A stretch of DNA of 64,000 bases from JANXSF01 sp043745195 (GTDB lineage: Bacteria > Acidobacteriota > Terriglobia > Bryobacterales > Bryobacteraceae): assembly GCA_043745195.1 (NCBI GenBank), contig JAYTTF010000262.1:1-64000 (forward strand). The letters run 5' to 3'. Positions 44,400 to 52,559 of this stretch are shown one piece after another. Below the pieces are notes generated by a model that ran no database searches, was not told the origin of the DNA, and saw only the letters and a program-made list of their open reading frames with translations. Positions within the stretch are counted from its first letter, which is position 1, and each line of letters begins with the position of its first letter. The translations under genes were made by a program, and so were the position numbers.

Positions 44400-45202
44400 T
44401 TGCTTTTGCTTTCCTTTTCAAAGGGTCTTAGGCTCTGCCTGGAAAGGTAAGCCACCAGGTCATCAAGTTCAGATGCTGAAAATCGCTTTCCGTAATCTTT
44501 CGGCATAGGAGAACCTTTCGACAGGGTCATCTCCGTGACGTCCGCCATATTGATCAAATGGAGATTGCCTTCCCGATCTTGAAGCTGCAGCGAATAGTTC
44601 GATCTATTCCGAGCCACACCTTTCAACGTTTTTCCGTTTTTCAAATTCAGGCTCACCGCGTGATAGCCAATTGCGCCGTCGGCATCGGGATCAATGATTG
44701 CTTCCCGGATCGCCAAAATTGGCCGCACGGAAGCAAGGTTAGAAAGGTCAGGGCCCATTTTCCCTCCTTGACTGTTGATCGCGTGGCAATTCATGCAAGC
44801 GCCTTTACCCGCAAATAGCATCCGTCCACTTTCCACGTTCCCATTGATCGCAGTTTCGATCGCCGGTGCTGTCAGCGAAGTCACAAAGGCCACCACTTGC
44901 CAGGTCTCATTCTCAGGCATGTTTGAGGCTGGCATCACTGCCCCAATTCCTTGTTTGACGGTTTTGTACATCGCCTTGTCATCCAGTGGATGCCAGGACC
45001 CGCGTTGCCGCAGATTAGGGCCTCGGCCGCCTTGGCCGTCTGCGCCATGGCAAGCACCGCAGCCGCTGGCGAATAGCTTGGCACCGGCTTCAATCGCAAT
45101 AGGATCCCCTATGAAGGGATGTTTAGAAGCCTCGCCCGCCGCTTCATGTTGCCCAAACAAGGGCAACGCGGCCAATAGTAAGACCAAAGGTGCAAGTCGC
45201 AT
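44396..45202 (-). CDS. Diheme c-type cytochrome
   Basis: Secreted (LAPLVLLLAALPLFGQ signal). Two heme sites, CGACH near residue 48 and CMNCH near residue 137, with axial Met candidates in MPASNMP and in the second half (MGPD, MPKDYG). 268 residues. The second domain carries an additional region (NLKNGKTLKGVARNRSNYSL), as seen in cytochromes of PQQ-dehydrogenase and heme-binding families. Electron acceptor of the upstream-overlapping PQQ enzyme (inferred). Confidence 0.87.
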   Translation of the reverse strand: MRLAPLVLLLAALPLFGQHEAAGEASKHPFIGDPIAIEAGAKLFASGCGACHGADGQGGRGPNLRQRGSWHPLDDKAMYKTVKQGIGAVMPASNMPENETWQVVAFVTSLTAPAIETAINGNVESGRMLFAGKGACMNCHAINSQGGKMGPDLSNLASVRPILAIREAIIDPDADGAIGYHAVSLNLKNGKTLKGVARNRSNYSLQLQDREGNLHLINMADVTEMTLSKGSPMPKDYGKRFSASELDDLVAYLSRQSLRPFEKESKSK

Positions 45203-45234
45203 AATCGGTTTATTATATGCTTATCCGTGCCTGC

Positions 45235-47352
45235 TTAGGGGGCAACAGAGATTGTCACCTGCTCCTGGCTGCGGGCATCTCCAACTGTTAAAATCACCGG
45301 AACATTTCCTATCGTAGAAATCGTTTCTGGTATCAGCACATTCACCTGCATCAATCCTGCAATCAAATTCGGCGCCGCACCAGCGTAGATTACTTCTGCG
45401 GCTTGCCCATTGACTGTCACGCTCACAGGTAATTGTGGCTTTGGATAATAGTCGAAAGCTAATTTCCCGCTCACTCCAAACGGACTCGTTTGTCCCTCGC
45501 CCGTTGCGTACAGCACTATGATGGACCCTGGCTTTGCGGGATTCACATTGCTATTAAACCTGCCATCACTGTTCAATGCCGCAGCCTGGCCTTTACCTGT
45601 TGAATCCAGCGTAAATATGCCAGGTGCAGCCGATCTAACCGCCACTCGCACCGGAGCCGACCGAGCCCCTTTATATTCCAAAACAACATTGACGCTGCCC
45701 CGATTGATTACCTCGTAAGGCACTACCAGTCCAACTTGATTCAAGGTTGAGAATAACAATGGTGCCGCCACCTCATCAAAGAAAACCCGCGTGGACGCCA
45801 ATTGCGTCAATGCAACGCCATTTTGAATTTGGATCCCCGTCAATTCCCCGGTTCCAAACCCGATGCCAAAAAGGTTCAGGATCTCTCCTGGAGCAATTGC
45901 GCCTCCCTTGAAGCTTGCCCCATTCAGCAGCCCTGTTTCACTAAATATAGGCACCGCTCCGGCAATTGCCAGTTGATAGGAGGCCTGTGCGGTTCTGCCG
46001 CGCGAATCGGTGACGCGAACTGCAAAGGTGTACTCACCAGCAACCGAAGGTATTCCCGAAACGATGCCCGACGATTCATTGAGCACAAGCCCCGCAGGCA
46101 GTGGGCCTCCGAATGGCGTCCAGATATAAGGAGCAATGCCGCCTTGCACCACAAGTTGCTGGCTATAGGAGTTCCCCACTGAAGCACGCGCAAGATCGGT
46201 TCTTATGATTAAAATGTTTGTCCGAATGTTCAGCGTGTAGTTTCGGCTAGTCTGCAATCCAGAGCCATCTGCAACAGCCACCGCAAAGCTGAAGGCTCCG
46301 TCCAAGGTTGGAGTTCCACTCAGCCCGCCATTGATGCTCAGTGTCATTCCAGGCGGAAGACTACCCGATGAAATGGTGAACGTATAAGGCTCACGGCCTC
46401 CAGTCACCTGGATAATCTGAGTGTAAAAAATTCCCACCGAAGCGTCTTGCAAGGTATCAGTTGTGATGGATAAGTTCGTGGATACAGAATCAACGGGCAA
46501 TGTGTAGGTGCGGTCAAAGTACGATCCAGCCGCATCCACCACTCGAATCGTAAATGTGTAGATTCCCGGAACAAAGGGCGTTCCAGTCAATACTCCGGTT
46601 TCTGTTAACGATATGCCCGGGGGAATTGGTCCGCTTCTTACCTGCCACGTATAGGCACCGAATCCTCCAATCGCAACCAGTCCCTGCGTGTAAAGACGGT
46701 TCAATTGCCCTGATTGAATCCGTTCCGTAATGATGGTGGGGCCGTCAACGCGCAGCACAAAGGCTTTCTGAGCAAAGTTGTTGGATGCGTCCGACATGCG
46801 TATTGAAAAGTTGTAAGTTCCTGGAGCGGGAATGGGTGTGCCTACAATTTCGCCAGATATGGTTAAGTTCAATCCAGGGGGAAGCGAACCGCTCACCAGC
46901 GTCCAGGCGTAGTTCCCAAACAACGGTAGGAAGCCGCCATTCCCTCGCAAGGTTTGCAGATAGGGCGTGCCAACGCGGCCTGTTCCCAATATCTCCGTGA
47001 CAATTGTGGGAGGCTGTACCACGCGAAACTGAAAGGCTGCGTTTGCCATGCGTCCATCAGCATCGGTAATTTGCAGAGTAGAAAAGAAATCGCCAACCAA
47101 ACCGGCGACGCCAGTAATTGAACCCGACTGATTCAGTGACAATCCCAGAGGCAGCGTACCCGATTGAATACTGAATGCGTACGGTGTTCTGCCGCCAGTT
47201 CCATTCAGTAGATAGGAAAAGAATGTGGCCTGAGGCACCGCCACAAAGGTGGTGTTGGTGATGCGCAATGGATCTGTTGTTTGGCTGAAGCAGGGGGCTG
47301 TTGCCGTCAGAAGCAGGATTCCTAATTGAACTGTTCGTGAATTAAAAAACAT
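45235..47352 (-). CDS. Exported multi-Ig-like repeat protein with Soli-type C-terminal domain
   Basis: Signal peptide (VQLGILLLTATAPCFSQ) followed by about six repeats of roughly 85 residues. Each has a pattern PY-x-F-x-SG-x-LPPGL-x-L-x-GxLxGTP ending in F-x-V-x-V-x-D-x-x-G, which is the putative-Ig (He_PIG) type. The last 230 residues (NGASFKGGAIAPGEIL, LLNRGSV-like segments, ILYATGEGQTSP, QVNVLIPE) match the Solibacter-type C-terminal domain (TIGR03437), found almost only in this lineage. GGAGAG lies upstream of the ATG at 47352. Likely a surface or secreted adhesive protein; the role is not known. Confidence 0.88.
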   Translation of the reverse strand: MFFNSRTVQLGILLLTATAPCFSQTTDPLRITNTTFVAVPQATFFSYLLNGTGGRTPYAFSIQSGTLPLGLSLNQSGSITGVAGLVGDFFSTLQITDADGRMANAAFQFRVVQPPTIVTEILGTGRVGTPYLQTLRGNGGFLPLFGNYAWTLVSGSLPPGLNLTISGEIVGTPIPAPGTYNFSIRMSDASNNFAQKAFVLRVDGPTIITERIQSGQLNRLYTQGLVAIGGFGAYTWQVRSGPIPPGISLTETGVLTGTPFVPGIYTFTIRVVDAAGSYFDRTYTLPVDSVSTNLSITTDTLQDASVGIFYTQIIQVTGGREPYTFTISSGSLPPGMTLSINGGLSGTPTLDGAFSFAVAVADGSGLQTSRNYTLNIRTNILIIRTDLARASVGNSYSQQLVVQGGIAPYIWTPFGGPLPAGLVLNESSGIVSGIPSVAGEYTFAVRVTDSRGRTAQASYQLAIAGAVPIFSETGLLNGASFKGGAIAPGEILNLFGIGFGTGELTGIQIQNGVALTQLASTRVFFDEVAAPLLFSTLNQVGLVVPYEVINRGSVNVVLEYKGARSAPVRVAVRSAAPGIFTLDSTGKGQAAALNSDGRFNSNVNPAKPGSIIVLYATGEGQTSPFGVSGKLAFDYYPKPQLPVSVTVNGQAAEVIYAGAAPNLIAGLMQVNVLIPETISTIGNVPVILTVGDARSQEQVTISVAP

Positions 47353-47370
47353 TGATAGCTCTCCATGCGA

Positions 47371-47376
47371 TAAAAT
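47371..47376 (+). promoter_or_regulatory. Candidate -10 box (TAAAAT) for purA
   Basis: TAAAAT, 16 bases before the ATG at 47393, in the 40-base divergent spacer with the Ig-repeat gene. A TTGATA element 13 bases further upstream is too close for an ideal -35, so this is weak. Confidence 0.3.
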
Positions 47377-47392
47377 GTAGGGTTTGGCTGAC

Positions 47393-48697
47393 ATGAGCAA
47401 TATTATTGTGCTGGGTGCCCAATGGGGCGATGAGGGAAAAGGCAAGATGGTTGACCTTTTCTCGGAGAAATTCGACGTGGTCGCTCGCTATCAAGGCGGG
47501 CATAACGCCGGACACACGGTTTATATTGGGGAAACCAAGTACGTCCTCAAACTGATTCCCAGCGGCATTTTGCGCCCTGGTGTTCGTGCCGTAATTGGCA
47601 ATGGCGTGGTGATCGATCCGGGGGCTCTGCTTTCTGAAATGGCCACGCTGGAAGCGGCAGGCATTGCCGTGGACCAGCAACTGCGCATTTCGAATCGGGC
47701 GCATGTGATTTTTCCGTTCCATCCCCTGATGGAAAAAATGTCTGAGGCGCGTGAAGGACACGTTGCCATTGGGACAACCTCGCGCGGCATTGGTCCGGCT
47801 TATGAGGACAAGATTGCCCGGCGCGGCATCCGCATGGCTGATTTGATTGATACGGACGCATTTGCGGAAATGTTCGATTCTTTGCTGGCTGACAAACTCA
47901 CCATTGCCAAGGCTTTCAACATTCCTGTTGATCAGGATTGGGCTACCATTCGTAAACAATATGAGGCCTATGCAACGCGGCTTCGGCCACTGATCTGTGA
48001 CACCTCGACTTTGCTTGGCGATTCCATCAGGGAAGGGAAACGGGTGCTGTTTGAAGGTGCGCAAGGAACGATGCTCGATATTGATCATGGCACGTATCCC
48101 TTCGTTACGTCATCCAGTGCTTCAGCCGGGGGTGCTTGCACCGGAACGGGTGTTCCTCCAACGAAAATCAATGGCGTGATTGGCGTATCCAAAGCTTATA
48201 TTACCCGCGTTGGTGGTGGGCCGTTTCCCACCGAAGCTCACGGTGAGGAAGGGGAACGGATTAGGAAAGCCGGCAAGGAATTCGGCGCTGTCACAGGTCG
48301 ACCCCGACGCTGCGGTTGGTTCGACGTGCCATTGCTACGGTTCACAACTACAGTGAATGGGTTTGACAGTTTGGTTGTCACCAAACTGGATGTGCTGGAT
48401 ATGCTCGCCGAAATCCCCGTATGTATCGGCTACAAAGTGAACGGCAAACAGACCCATGAGATGCCGGCAAGCATTCGCGAAATTGAGAGCATTGAGCCCA
48501 TCTATAAAGTGTTGTCAGGTTGGCATTGTTCGACGAAAGGTACTTCCACTTTTGATGAACTGCCAGAGAAGGCTAAGACCTACTTGAATTTTCTGGAAGA
48601 GAAAACAGGGGTGGAAGTGGGCTGTGTTTCCAATGGGCCCGAACGTAGTGAAACCATTATTCGCGTTGGGTCCAAGCTGGAAAAGCTTCTGGGTTAA
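47393..48697 (+). CDS. purA: Adenylosuccinate synthetase
   Basis: Joins IMP and aspartate using GTP in AMP synthesis. Family marks: GAQWGDEGKGKMVD (P-loop), GGHNAGHT, GIGPAYEDKIARRGIRM, and RPRRCGWFD near the C-terminal substrate loop. Length 434. The frame is open three codons upstream (TTG 47384), but the ATG at 47393 is the usual MSN- start. Confidence 0.95.
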   Translation: MSNIIVLGAQWGDEGKGKMVDLFSEKFDVVARYQGGHNAGHTVYIGETKYVLKLIPSGILRPGVRAVIGNGVVIDPGALLSEMATLEAAGIAVDQQLRISNRAHVIFPFHPLMEKMSEAREGHVAIGTTSRGIGPAYEDKIARRGIRMADLIDTDAFAEMFDSLLADKLTIAKAFNIPVDQDWATIRKQYEAYATRLRPLICDTSTLLGDSIREGKRVLFEGAQGTMLDIDHGTYPFVTSSSASAGGACTGTGVPPTKINGVIGVSKAYITRVGGGPFPTEAHGEEGERIRKAGKEFGAVTGRPRRCGWFDVPLLRFTTTVNGFDSLVVTKLDVLDMLAEIPVCIGYKVNGKQTHEMPASIREIESIEPIYKVLSGWHCSTKGTSTFDELPEKAKTYLNFLEEKTGVEVGCVSNGPERSETIIRVGSKLEKLLG

Positions 48698-48700
48698 CAA

Positions 48701-50392
48701 ATGACTGGATCGCGGTTCTACTCCGTCGTCGCCACATTGCTGGGTGCGATGGGTTGGATGGCGATCACCTCGGTTCGGGATGAATCACAGACTTGGGATG
48801 AAGCCATTCATCTCTCCGCTGGTTACAGTTACTGGAAGACTGGCGACTACCGCTTGAATCCGGAACATCCTCCGCTTGGAAAGCTCTGGAACGCCATTCC
48901 ATTGCTGTTCAGCGACGTGCCGTTGCCGCTAGGCCATCCTTCCTGGCAGAAAAATCAAGAGTTCGAGTTCGGCCTCCAATTTCTCTACAACGGACCGTAT
49001 CCGGCTGGAGATTTGTTGTTTCAAGCCCGTATGATGACGGTTGCCATAATGCTGTTATTCGGGCTGTCGCTGGCAATCTGGGTGAGGGCAAAGTTTTCTG
49101 CTGAAGTTGCCATTGTCGTTCTTGTCTTCTATTGTTTCGATCCCACGATCATTGCTCATGGACGCTATATTACAAGCGATTTATTGATCGCCTTTACCAG
49201 CTTTCTGGCGGCGATCAGTTGGTTATGGTGGTTAGAGCGGGGAAGATGGTGGCGGCTCGGAATTGCTGGTGTGGCCCTCGGTCTGGCTATGGCCGGCAAG
49301 TACAGTTGGCCATTTCTTCTTCCTGTATCTATCCTAATCGCATTGCTGCAGCGCATTCCCCTGAAGCGAATTGCGAAAGGGCTGATTGTTGTAGTTATGT
49401 TCGGCGCGGTGGTTGTGGCGATCACATGCGCTCCCCTGTCGTCGAAGCTAATCCCAGCAACGCAAAGGTATCGGAAAGCGCATCCCGAGACGATTCTCCT
49501 AAGCAAAGCCATTGAAGGAACCTACGAGTCTAAGACGACATTGGGCAGCATTGCAATGGCTGTCTCCCCGCGGTTAGGAATTCAGGATCATCCTTATTTG
49601 ATTGGCATTTTGAAACATGCAAGTCATTCGCGAATGGGGCATCATGCCTATCTGTTTGGCCAAGTGTCGGAATCCGGCTGGTGGTATTACTTTCCCGCGG
49701 CGCTTTCGGTGAAGATGCCAGTAGGGCAGATTCTAGCATTGATACTTGCGATAGTTATTTGGGTTCGTCACCGGATTGTTTCGCCTGCCGGGTTTCAACT
49801 CGCAGTTCTGTTTGCAGTCTTGTATCTGAGCATTGCAATGTTTGCCGGCATCAATATTGGGGTCCGTCACTTGTTGCCGATATTGCCGTTTCTCTTCGTT
49901 GTTATGGCCGTCACTTTGGCGGACCGATGGCGCGTTGTTTTGGCAGTTTGCCTCCTACTTTCGGCCGCTGAAACGGTTTGGCGCCACCCCTATCATTTGT
50001 CGTTTATCAATTTGCTGGCTGGCGGCCCGGACCATGGCTACAAGTATTTGGCGGACTCGAATATTGATTGGGGGCAGGAACTTAAAAGGCTTCGAACCTG
50101 GAAAGATGCAAATTTGGGCGAAGACCACTTATGCGTCGCTTATTTCGGAAGTGCATCCATGGAGTATTTTGGTTTGTCCGGATATCCTGTTCCGCACAGC
50201 GATGATTTGCCTGGACGAAAGGATGTAGATTGCATGGCTGCCGTCAGCGTGACGCTATTAGCGGGAGACTATGTAGGCCGGGACACATATGCTTGGCTGC
50301 GGGAACTTACTCCAGTGGCTCGGATTGGCCATTCAATTCACATTTTCGACCTTAGGGCAAGGAATCAAGAGGCTGGAATCCTGAAGGAATAA
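48701..50392 (+). CDS. Membrane glycosyltransferase, GT39/ArnT-like
   Basis: Integral membrane protein with about ten to twelve hydrophobic helices. The first periplasmic loop has DESQTWDEAIHLS (the D-E pair is the usual catalytic acid site of GT-C enzymes), then DYRLNPEHPPLGK, strongly like GT39 family proteins. A soluble C-terminal part follows residue 450. The last 8 codons (GILKE end) lie in sequence duplicated from the mutarotase gene's 3' end, so its C-terminus is an accidental extension. Starts 3 bases after purA. Sugar unknown. Confidence 0.8.
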   Translation: MTGSRFYSVVATLLGAMGWMAITSVRDESQTWDEAIHLSAGYSYWKTGDYRLNPEHPPLGKLWNAIPLLFSDVPLPLGHPSWQKNQEFEFGLQFLYNGPYPAGDLLFQARMMTVAIMLLFGLSLAIWVRAKFSAEVAIVVLVFYCFDPTIIAHGRYITSDLLIAFTSFLAAISWLWWLERGRWWRLGIAGVALGLAMAGKYSWPFLLPVSILIALLQRIPLKRIAKGLIVVVMFGAVVVAITCAPLSSKLIPATQRYRKAHPETILLSKAIEGTYESKTTLGSIAMAVSPRLGIQDHPYLIGILKHASHSRMGHHAYLFGQVSESGWWYYFPAALSVKMPVGQILALILAIVIWVRHRIVSPAGFQLAVLFAVLYLSIAMFAGINIGVRHLLPILPFLFVVMAVTLADRWRVVLAVCLLLSAAETVWRHPYHLSFINLLAGGPDHGYKYLADSNIDWGQELKRLRTWKDANLGEDHLCVAYFGSASMEYFGLSGYPVPHSDDLPGRKDVDCMAAVSVTLLAGDYVGRDTYAWLRELTPVARIGHSIHIFDLRARNQEAGILKE

Positions 50393-50416
50393 TCACGCCA
50401 ATCACGTTGGCCAGGG
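50371..50416 (-). pseudogene. Mutarotase relic, 3'-end fragment
   Basis: GGCTGGAATCCTGAAGGAAT and the following bases match 51517-51540 of the mutarotase gene's 3' end (22 of 24 bases identical), then CGCCAATC and CCAGGGA match after a 12-base gap. In the mutarotase frame this is GDWR joined to IIPSGF with a deletion and frame change. It overlaps the last codons of the glycosyltransferase gene. Confidence 0.7.
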
Positions 50417-50432
50417 AAATAGAGTCAACCGT

Positions 50433-50449
50433 ATGGTGAGACTGAAGAG
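50433..50449 (+). repeat. Direct repeat unit A, copy 1
   Basis: ATGGTGAGACTGAAGAG; the second copy is at 51079-51095. The bases that follow (GCCGCCAATGGGCACA versus GTCGCCAAAGGGGACA) are also related, so the duplicated unit is longer than 17 bases. Confidence 0.7.
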
Positions 50450-50723
50450 TTCTAAGATTGCCGCCAATGGGCACATATGATACTGGAAGCCGGCATAGGG
50501 CAACACAATGATTTCATCCAAGCATCCAAGCTAGAAATGGCAGTTGCACGACTTAACACAGAAACAGATAAGCAGTTGAGATAGATGGGTAACCCTAGAC
50601 TGACTAGGCTGCTGATCCAGAGGCGGCTGCGCACGCGAAGCACTTTACCAAAAGGTGACATTGCCACGCGCTAGCCCCAATACTGTTTACTTAACTTAAG
50701 GATCTCCTGATGTCTTTTATCCC

Positions 50724-50738
50724 AAAAACGGCAGTTGA
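50724..50738 (+). repeat. Direct repeat unit B, copy 1
   Basis: AAAAACGGCAGTTGA; copy 2 at 50990-51004 and a reversed 13-base copy at 51238-51250. Each direct copy is followed 57-67 bases later by a small hairpin with arms TCACC and GGTGA (50795-50809 and 51071-51085). Confidence 0.7.
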
Positions 50739-50870
50739 CGCACCGTCCATAGATCAACTCCCACACCCAACGACAGTTGCGTGGAAACCATCTGTCACCT
50801 GAATGGTGAGCGCTTTTTCGATTCTAAATTCAATCGAGGGGCTCGGCGTGGGATTAAGGTGCGGAGGGCT

Positions 50871-50959
50871 GTGAAATCCGGGACGGGGCTGCAATTCAAT
50901 GAAGATGTTCTGCTCATGGAAGACTTGCAAAAGAATTGCAGCCCCGTCCCGGATTTCAC
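50871..50959. repeat. Perfect 27-bp inverted repeat with 35-base loop
   Basis: Left arm 50871-50897 (starts GTGAAATCCGGGACGGGGCT), right arm 50933-50959 (starts GAATTGCAGCCCCGTCCCGG) is its exact reverse complement. Loop 50898-50932. GC-rich arms would form a very stable hairpin in DNA or RNA. No T-run follows, so it is not a standard terminator. It lies midway between the two AAAAACGGCAGTTGA copies. Confidence 0.9.
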
Positions 50960-50989
50960 GAATTGGACAGAAAGGGTGCCGGTTACCCT

Positions 50990-51004
50990 AAAAACGGCAG
51001 TTGA
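50990..51004 (+). repeat. Direct repeat unit B, copy 2
   Basis: Identical to 50724-50738 (AAAAACGGCAGTTGA), 266 bases downstream and on the other side of the 27-bp inverted repeat. Confidence 0.7.
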
Positions 51005-51078
51005 GTTGATGACAGTACAACGAAATGGCTTAAACAATTGCACTTGCCGTCATAGGATAACGCAATAGCATCACCCAA

Positions 51079-51095
51079 ATGGTGAGACTGAAGAG
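51079..51095 (+). repeat. Direct repeat unit A, copy 2
   Basis: Identical to 50433-50449. Reading from it gives MVRLKSVKEVAKGD, and the first copy gives MVRLKSSKIAANG; both frames stop soon after. Confidence 0.65.
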
Positions 51096-51442
51096 CGTGA
51101 AAGAGGTCGCCAAAGGGGACACGGTACCCAGTCCGCTACGCCCTAGCGCTCTATAGAATTTCGTTCAGAGTTCTGTTGCTTCAGGCAAGGGAACCATGTC
51201 CCCCGTTTGGCTCGCGATACCCTGATCTTCGAGACAATCAACTGCCGTTTCTAAGGTGAAACACTTTTCTTTGCCGAGGGGGTAATAACGCCGAAGTGGG
51301 CAACTTTGCGGCGGACAAGCCGGACCGTGTGCAGGAACGATAGCCGGTCTGGGTCGGGTGTTTTGCTGGCGGGGGACGATTTTTTTAGGCCAGCTAAAAC
51401 TGATGTTGTCTTGCGTGCGTTTCCTTTGGCCGTTTTTGGGAT

Positions 51443-51486
51443 CCAACGAAGTGGAACTTAATTCCATTGGGAAAGCATTGGGTTTG
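51443..51486 (-). pseudogene. Mutarotase relic, internal fragment
   Basis: Bases 51445-51471 match 51803-51829 of the mutarotase gene at 25 of 27 positions. The minus strand encodes KPNAFPMELSSTSLD, against KPNPFLSPMELGSTSFD in the intact protein. With the relic at 50371-50416 it shows that a second copy of the gene once lay here in the same orientation. Confidence 0.72.
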
Positions 51487-51518
51487 TATCTACGGCCTGA
51501 GGGCTAGGTGTCGGACGG

Positions 51519-52559
51519 CTAGAATCCCGAAGGAATAATCCAGAAGCTCTCGCGCCAATCGCCCTGGGCAGGGATGCTTTGCAGACCCTTGTACTTGCCT
51601 GCATGTGCAAGATTGAAACCATTCGTAATTGCCGTCATCGGTTCAAAACAGATAAATTCGCGGCCTTTATCGGTGGGCGCGTAAATAACAGAAATGGGGA
51701 ATTTTTCTCCAAACAAAACGGTAACTTTTTGTTTGTCCCCTTCAATAGAGAACGACGCTTTTCCCTGAGCGTCTCGTTGCAGGTTGGTGAAGGCATCGTC
51801 AAACGAAGTGGAACCCAATTCCATTGGGCTTAGGAAAGGGTTGGGCTTAATCTCTCCGGTTGGCGTTAGCTTGCTGTTGAGAACAATCTGGTCTTTAGCA
51901 GAAGATGTCATCCTCCACTTTTCACGAGGAGCGTCGTGGACTTGATAGTAAGCGTGGAAGCTGATGGAAACCGGCATTGGCTCCATCGAATGATTGATGA
52001 TGTAGGTCTCACACTCCACCATTCCTTCCACCAGCCGGTAGGACATTTCAATGGTGTGAGCGAACGGAAATTGCGCCATCCATTTGGGATACTTCCAGAA
52101 CTCTAACCTGCTGGTGAGCCTAGCACCGCGACCGTCCGCTTCCAGTTTCACAACTTGCCACTGCGACGCAAAAACCACTAAGCCGTGAATCGGTTGCCCG
52201 AATCCATCGTTCCGATAGTTATTCAATTCAGGATTTAGATTGTACTTGTCGCCGTTGGCATAATACGAATTTTGATCAATCCGATTGGCCCAAGGCGCAA
52301 GAAACGGATTCCCCAATTGGGTTGGCTTGGCCTTAAACTCAGCAAGAGTCTTATAGGGCGACCAAAATACTTCTTTGCCATTGACCTTCAGCGAATAGGG
52401 GTTGTTCCCAAGGGAAGGAACAATGGACAGTTCCGTGTTTTTTGATGAATCGCTGAGGCGTACGACTTCAATACCATCAACGGAGATTTTCTGGGCGGTG
52501 TAGCGCGAAGCGGCGTCGGTCATAAGTGGAATGAAAAGGAGAAATGTGTGGAGTTTCAA
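51519..52559 (-). CDS. Secreted aldose 1-epimerase (galactose mutarotase) family protein
   Basis: Beta-sandwich enzyme interconverting sugar anomers. Short signal (MKLHTFLLFIPLMTDAAS). Catalytic region includes QPIHGLV (His), SFHAYYQV (His) and the general-base Glu in ICFEPMTAITNGFN near residue 305; APWANRI is the substrate-side segment. Length 346. Starts within the last 4 bases of the upstream Cys-rich gene. Family substrate range is broad. Confidence 0.86.
   Translation of the reverse strand: MKLHTFLLFIPLMTDAASRYTAQKISVDGIEVVRLSDSSKNTELSIVPSLGNNPYSLKVNGKEVFWSPYKTLAEFKAKPTQLGNPFLAPWANRIDQNSYYANGDKYNLNPELNNYRNDGFGQPIHGLVVFASQWQVVKLEADGRGARLTSRLEFWKYPKWMAQFPFAHTIEMSYRLVEGMVECETYIINHSMEPMPVSISFHAYYQVHDAPREKWRMTSSAKDQIVLNSKLTPTGEIKPNPFLSPMELGSTSFDDAFTNLQRDAQGKASFSIEGDKQKVTVLFGEKFPISVIYAPTDKGREFICFEPMTAITNGFNLAHAGKYKGLQSIPAQGDWRESFWIIPSGF

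Larger units (their letters stand above)
50393..51518. other. Non-coding, repeat-rich block of 1.1 kb
   Basis: No supported gene. It holds the mutarotase relics, the 27-bp inverted repeat, paired AAAAACGGCAGTTGA and ATGGTGAGACTGAAGAG copies, and an imperfect inverted pair at 51115-51129 and 51189-51203. Reading frames here of 70-100 codons are likely accidental; one of them (51165-51467, minus) includes the relic MELSSTSLD. Confidence 0.7.

Noticed and set aside
47342..48088. 248-codon minus-strand frame opposite purA
   Set aside because: Shadow of purA; residue pattern is random-looking.
50781..51068. 95-codon plus-strand frame over the 27-bp inverted repeat
   Set aside because: Its codons merely read through the inverted repeat (similar mirrored peptides appear on both strands), so it is not a gene.
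51165..51467. 100-codon minus-strand frame in the repeat block
   Set aside because: Only its start matches a known protein (mutarotase relic); the rest has no pattern and it crosses repeats.
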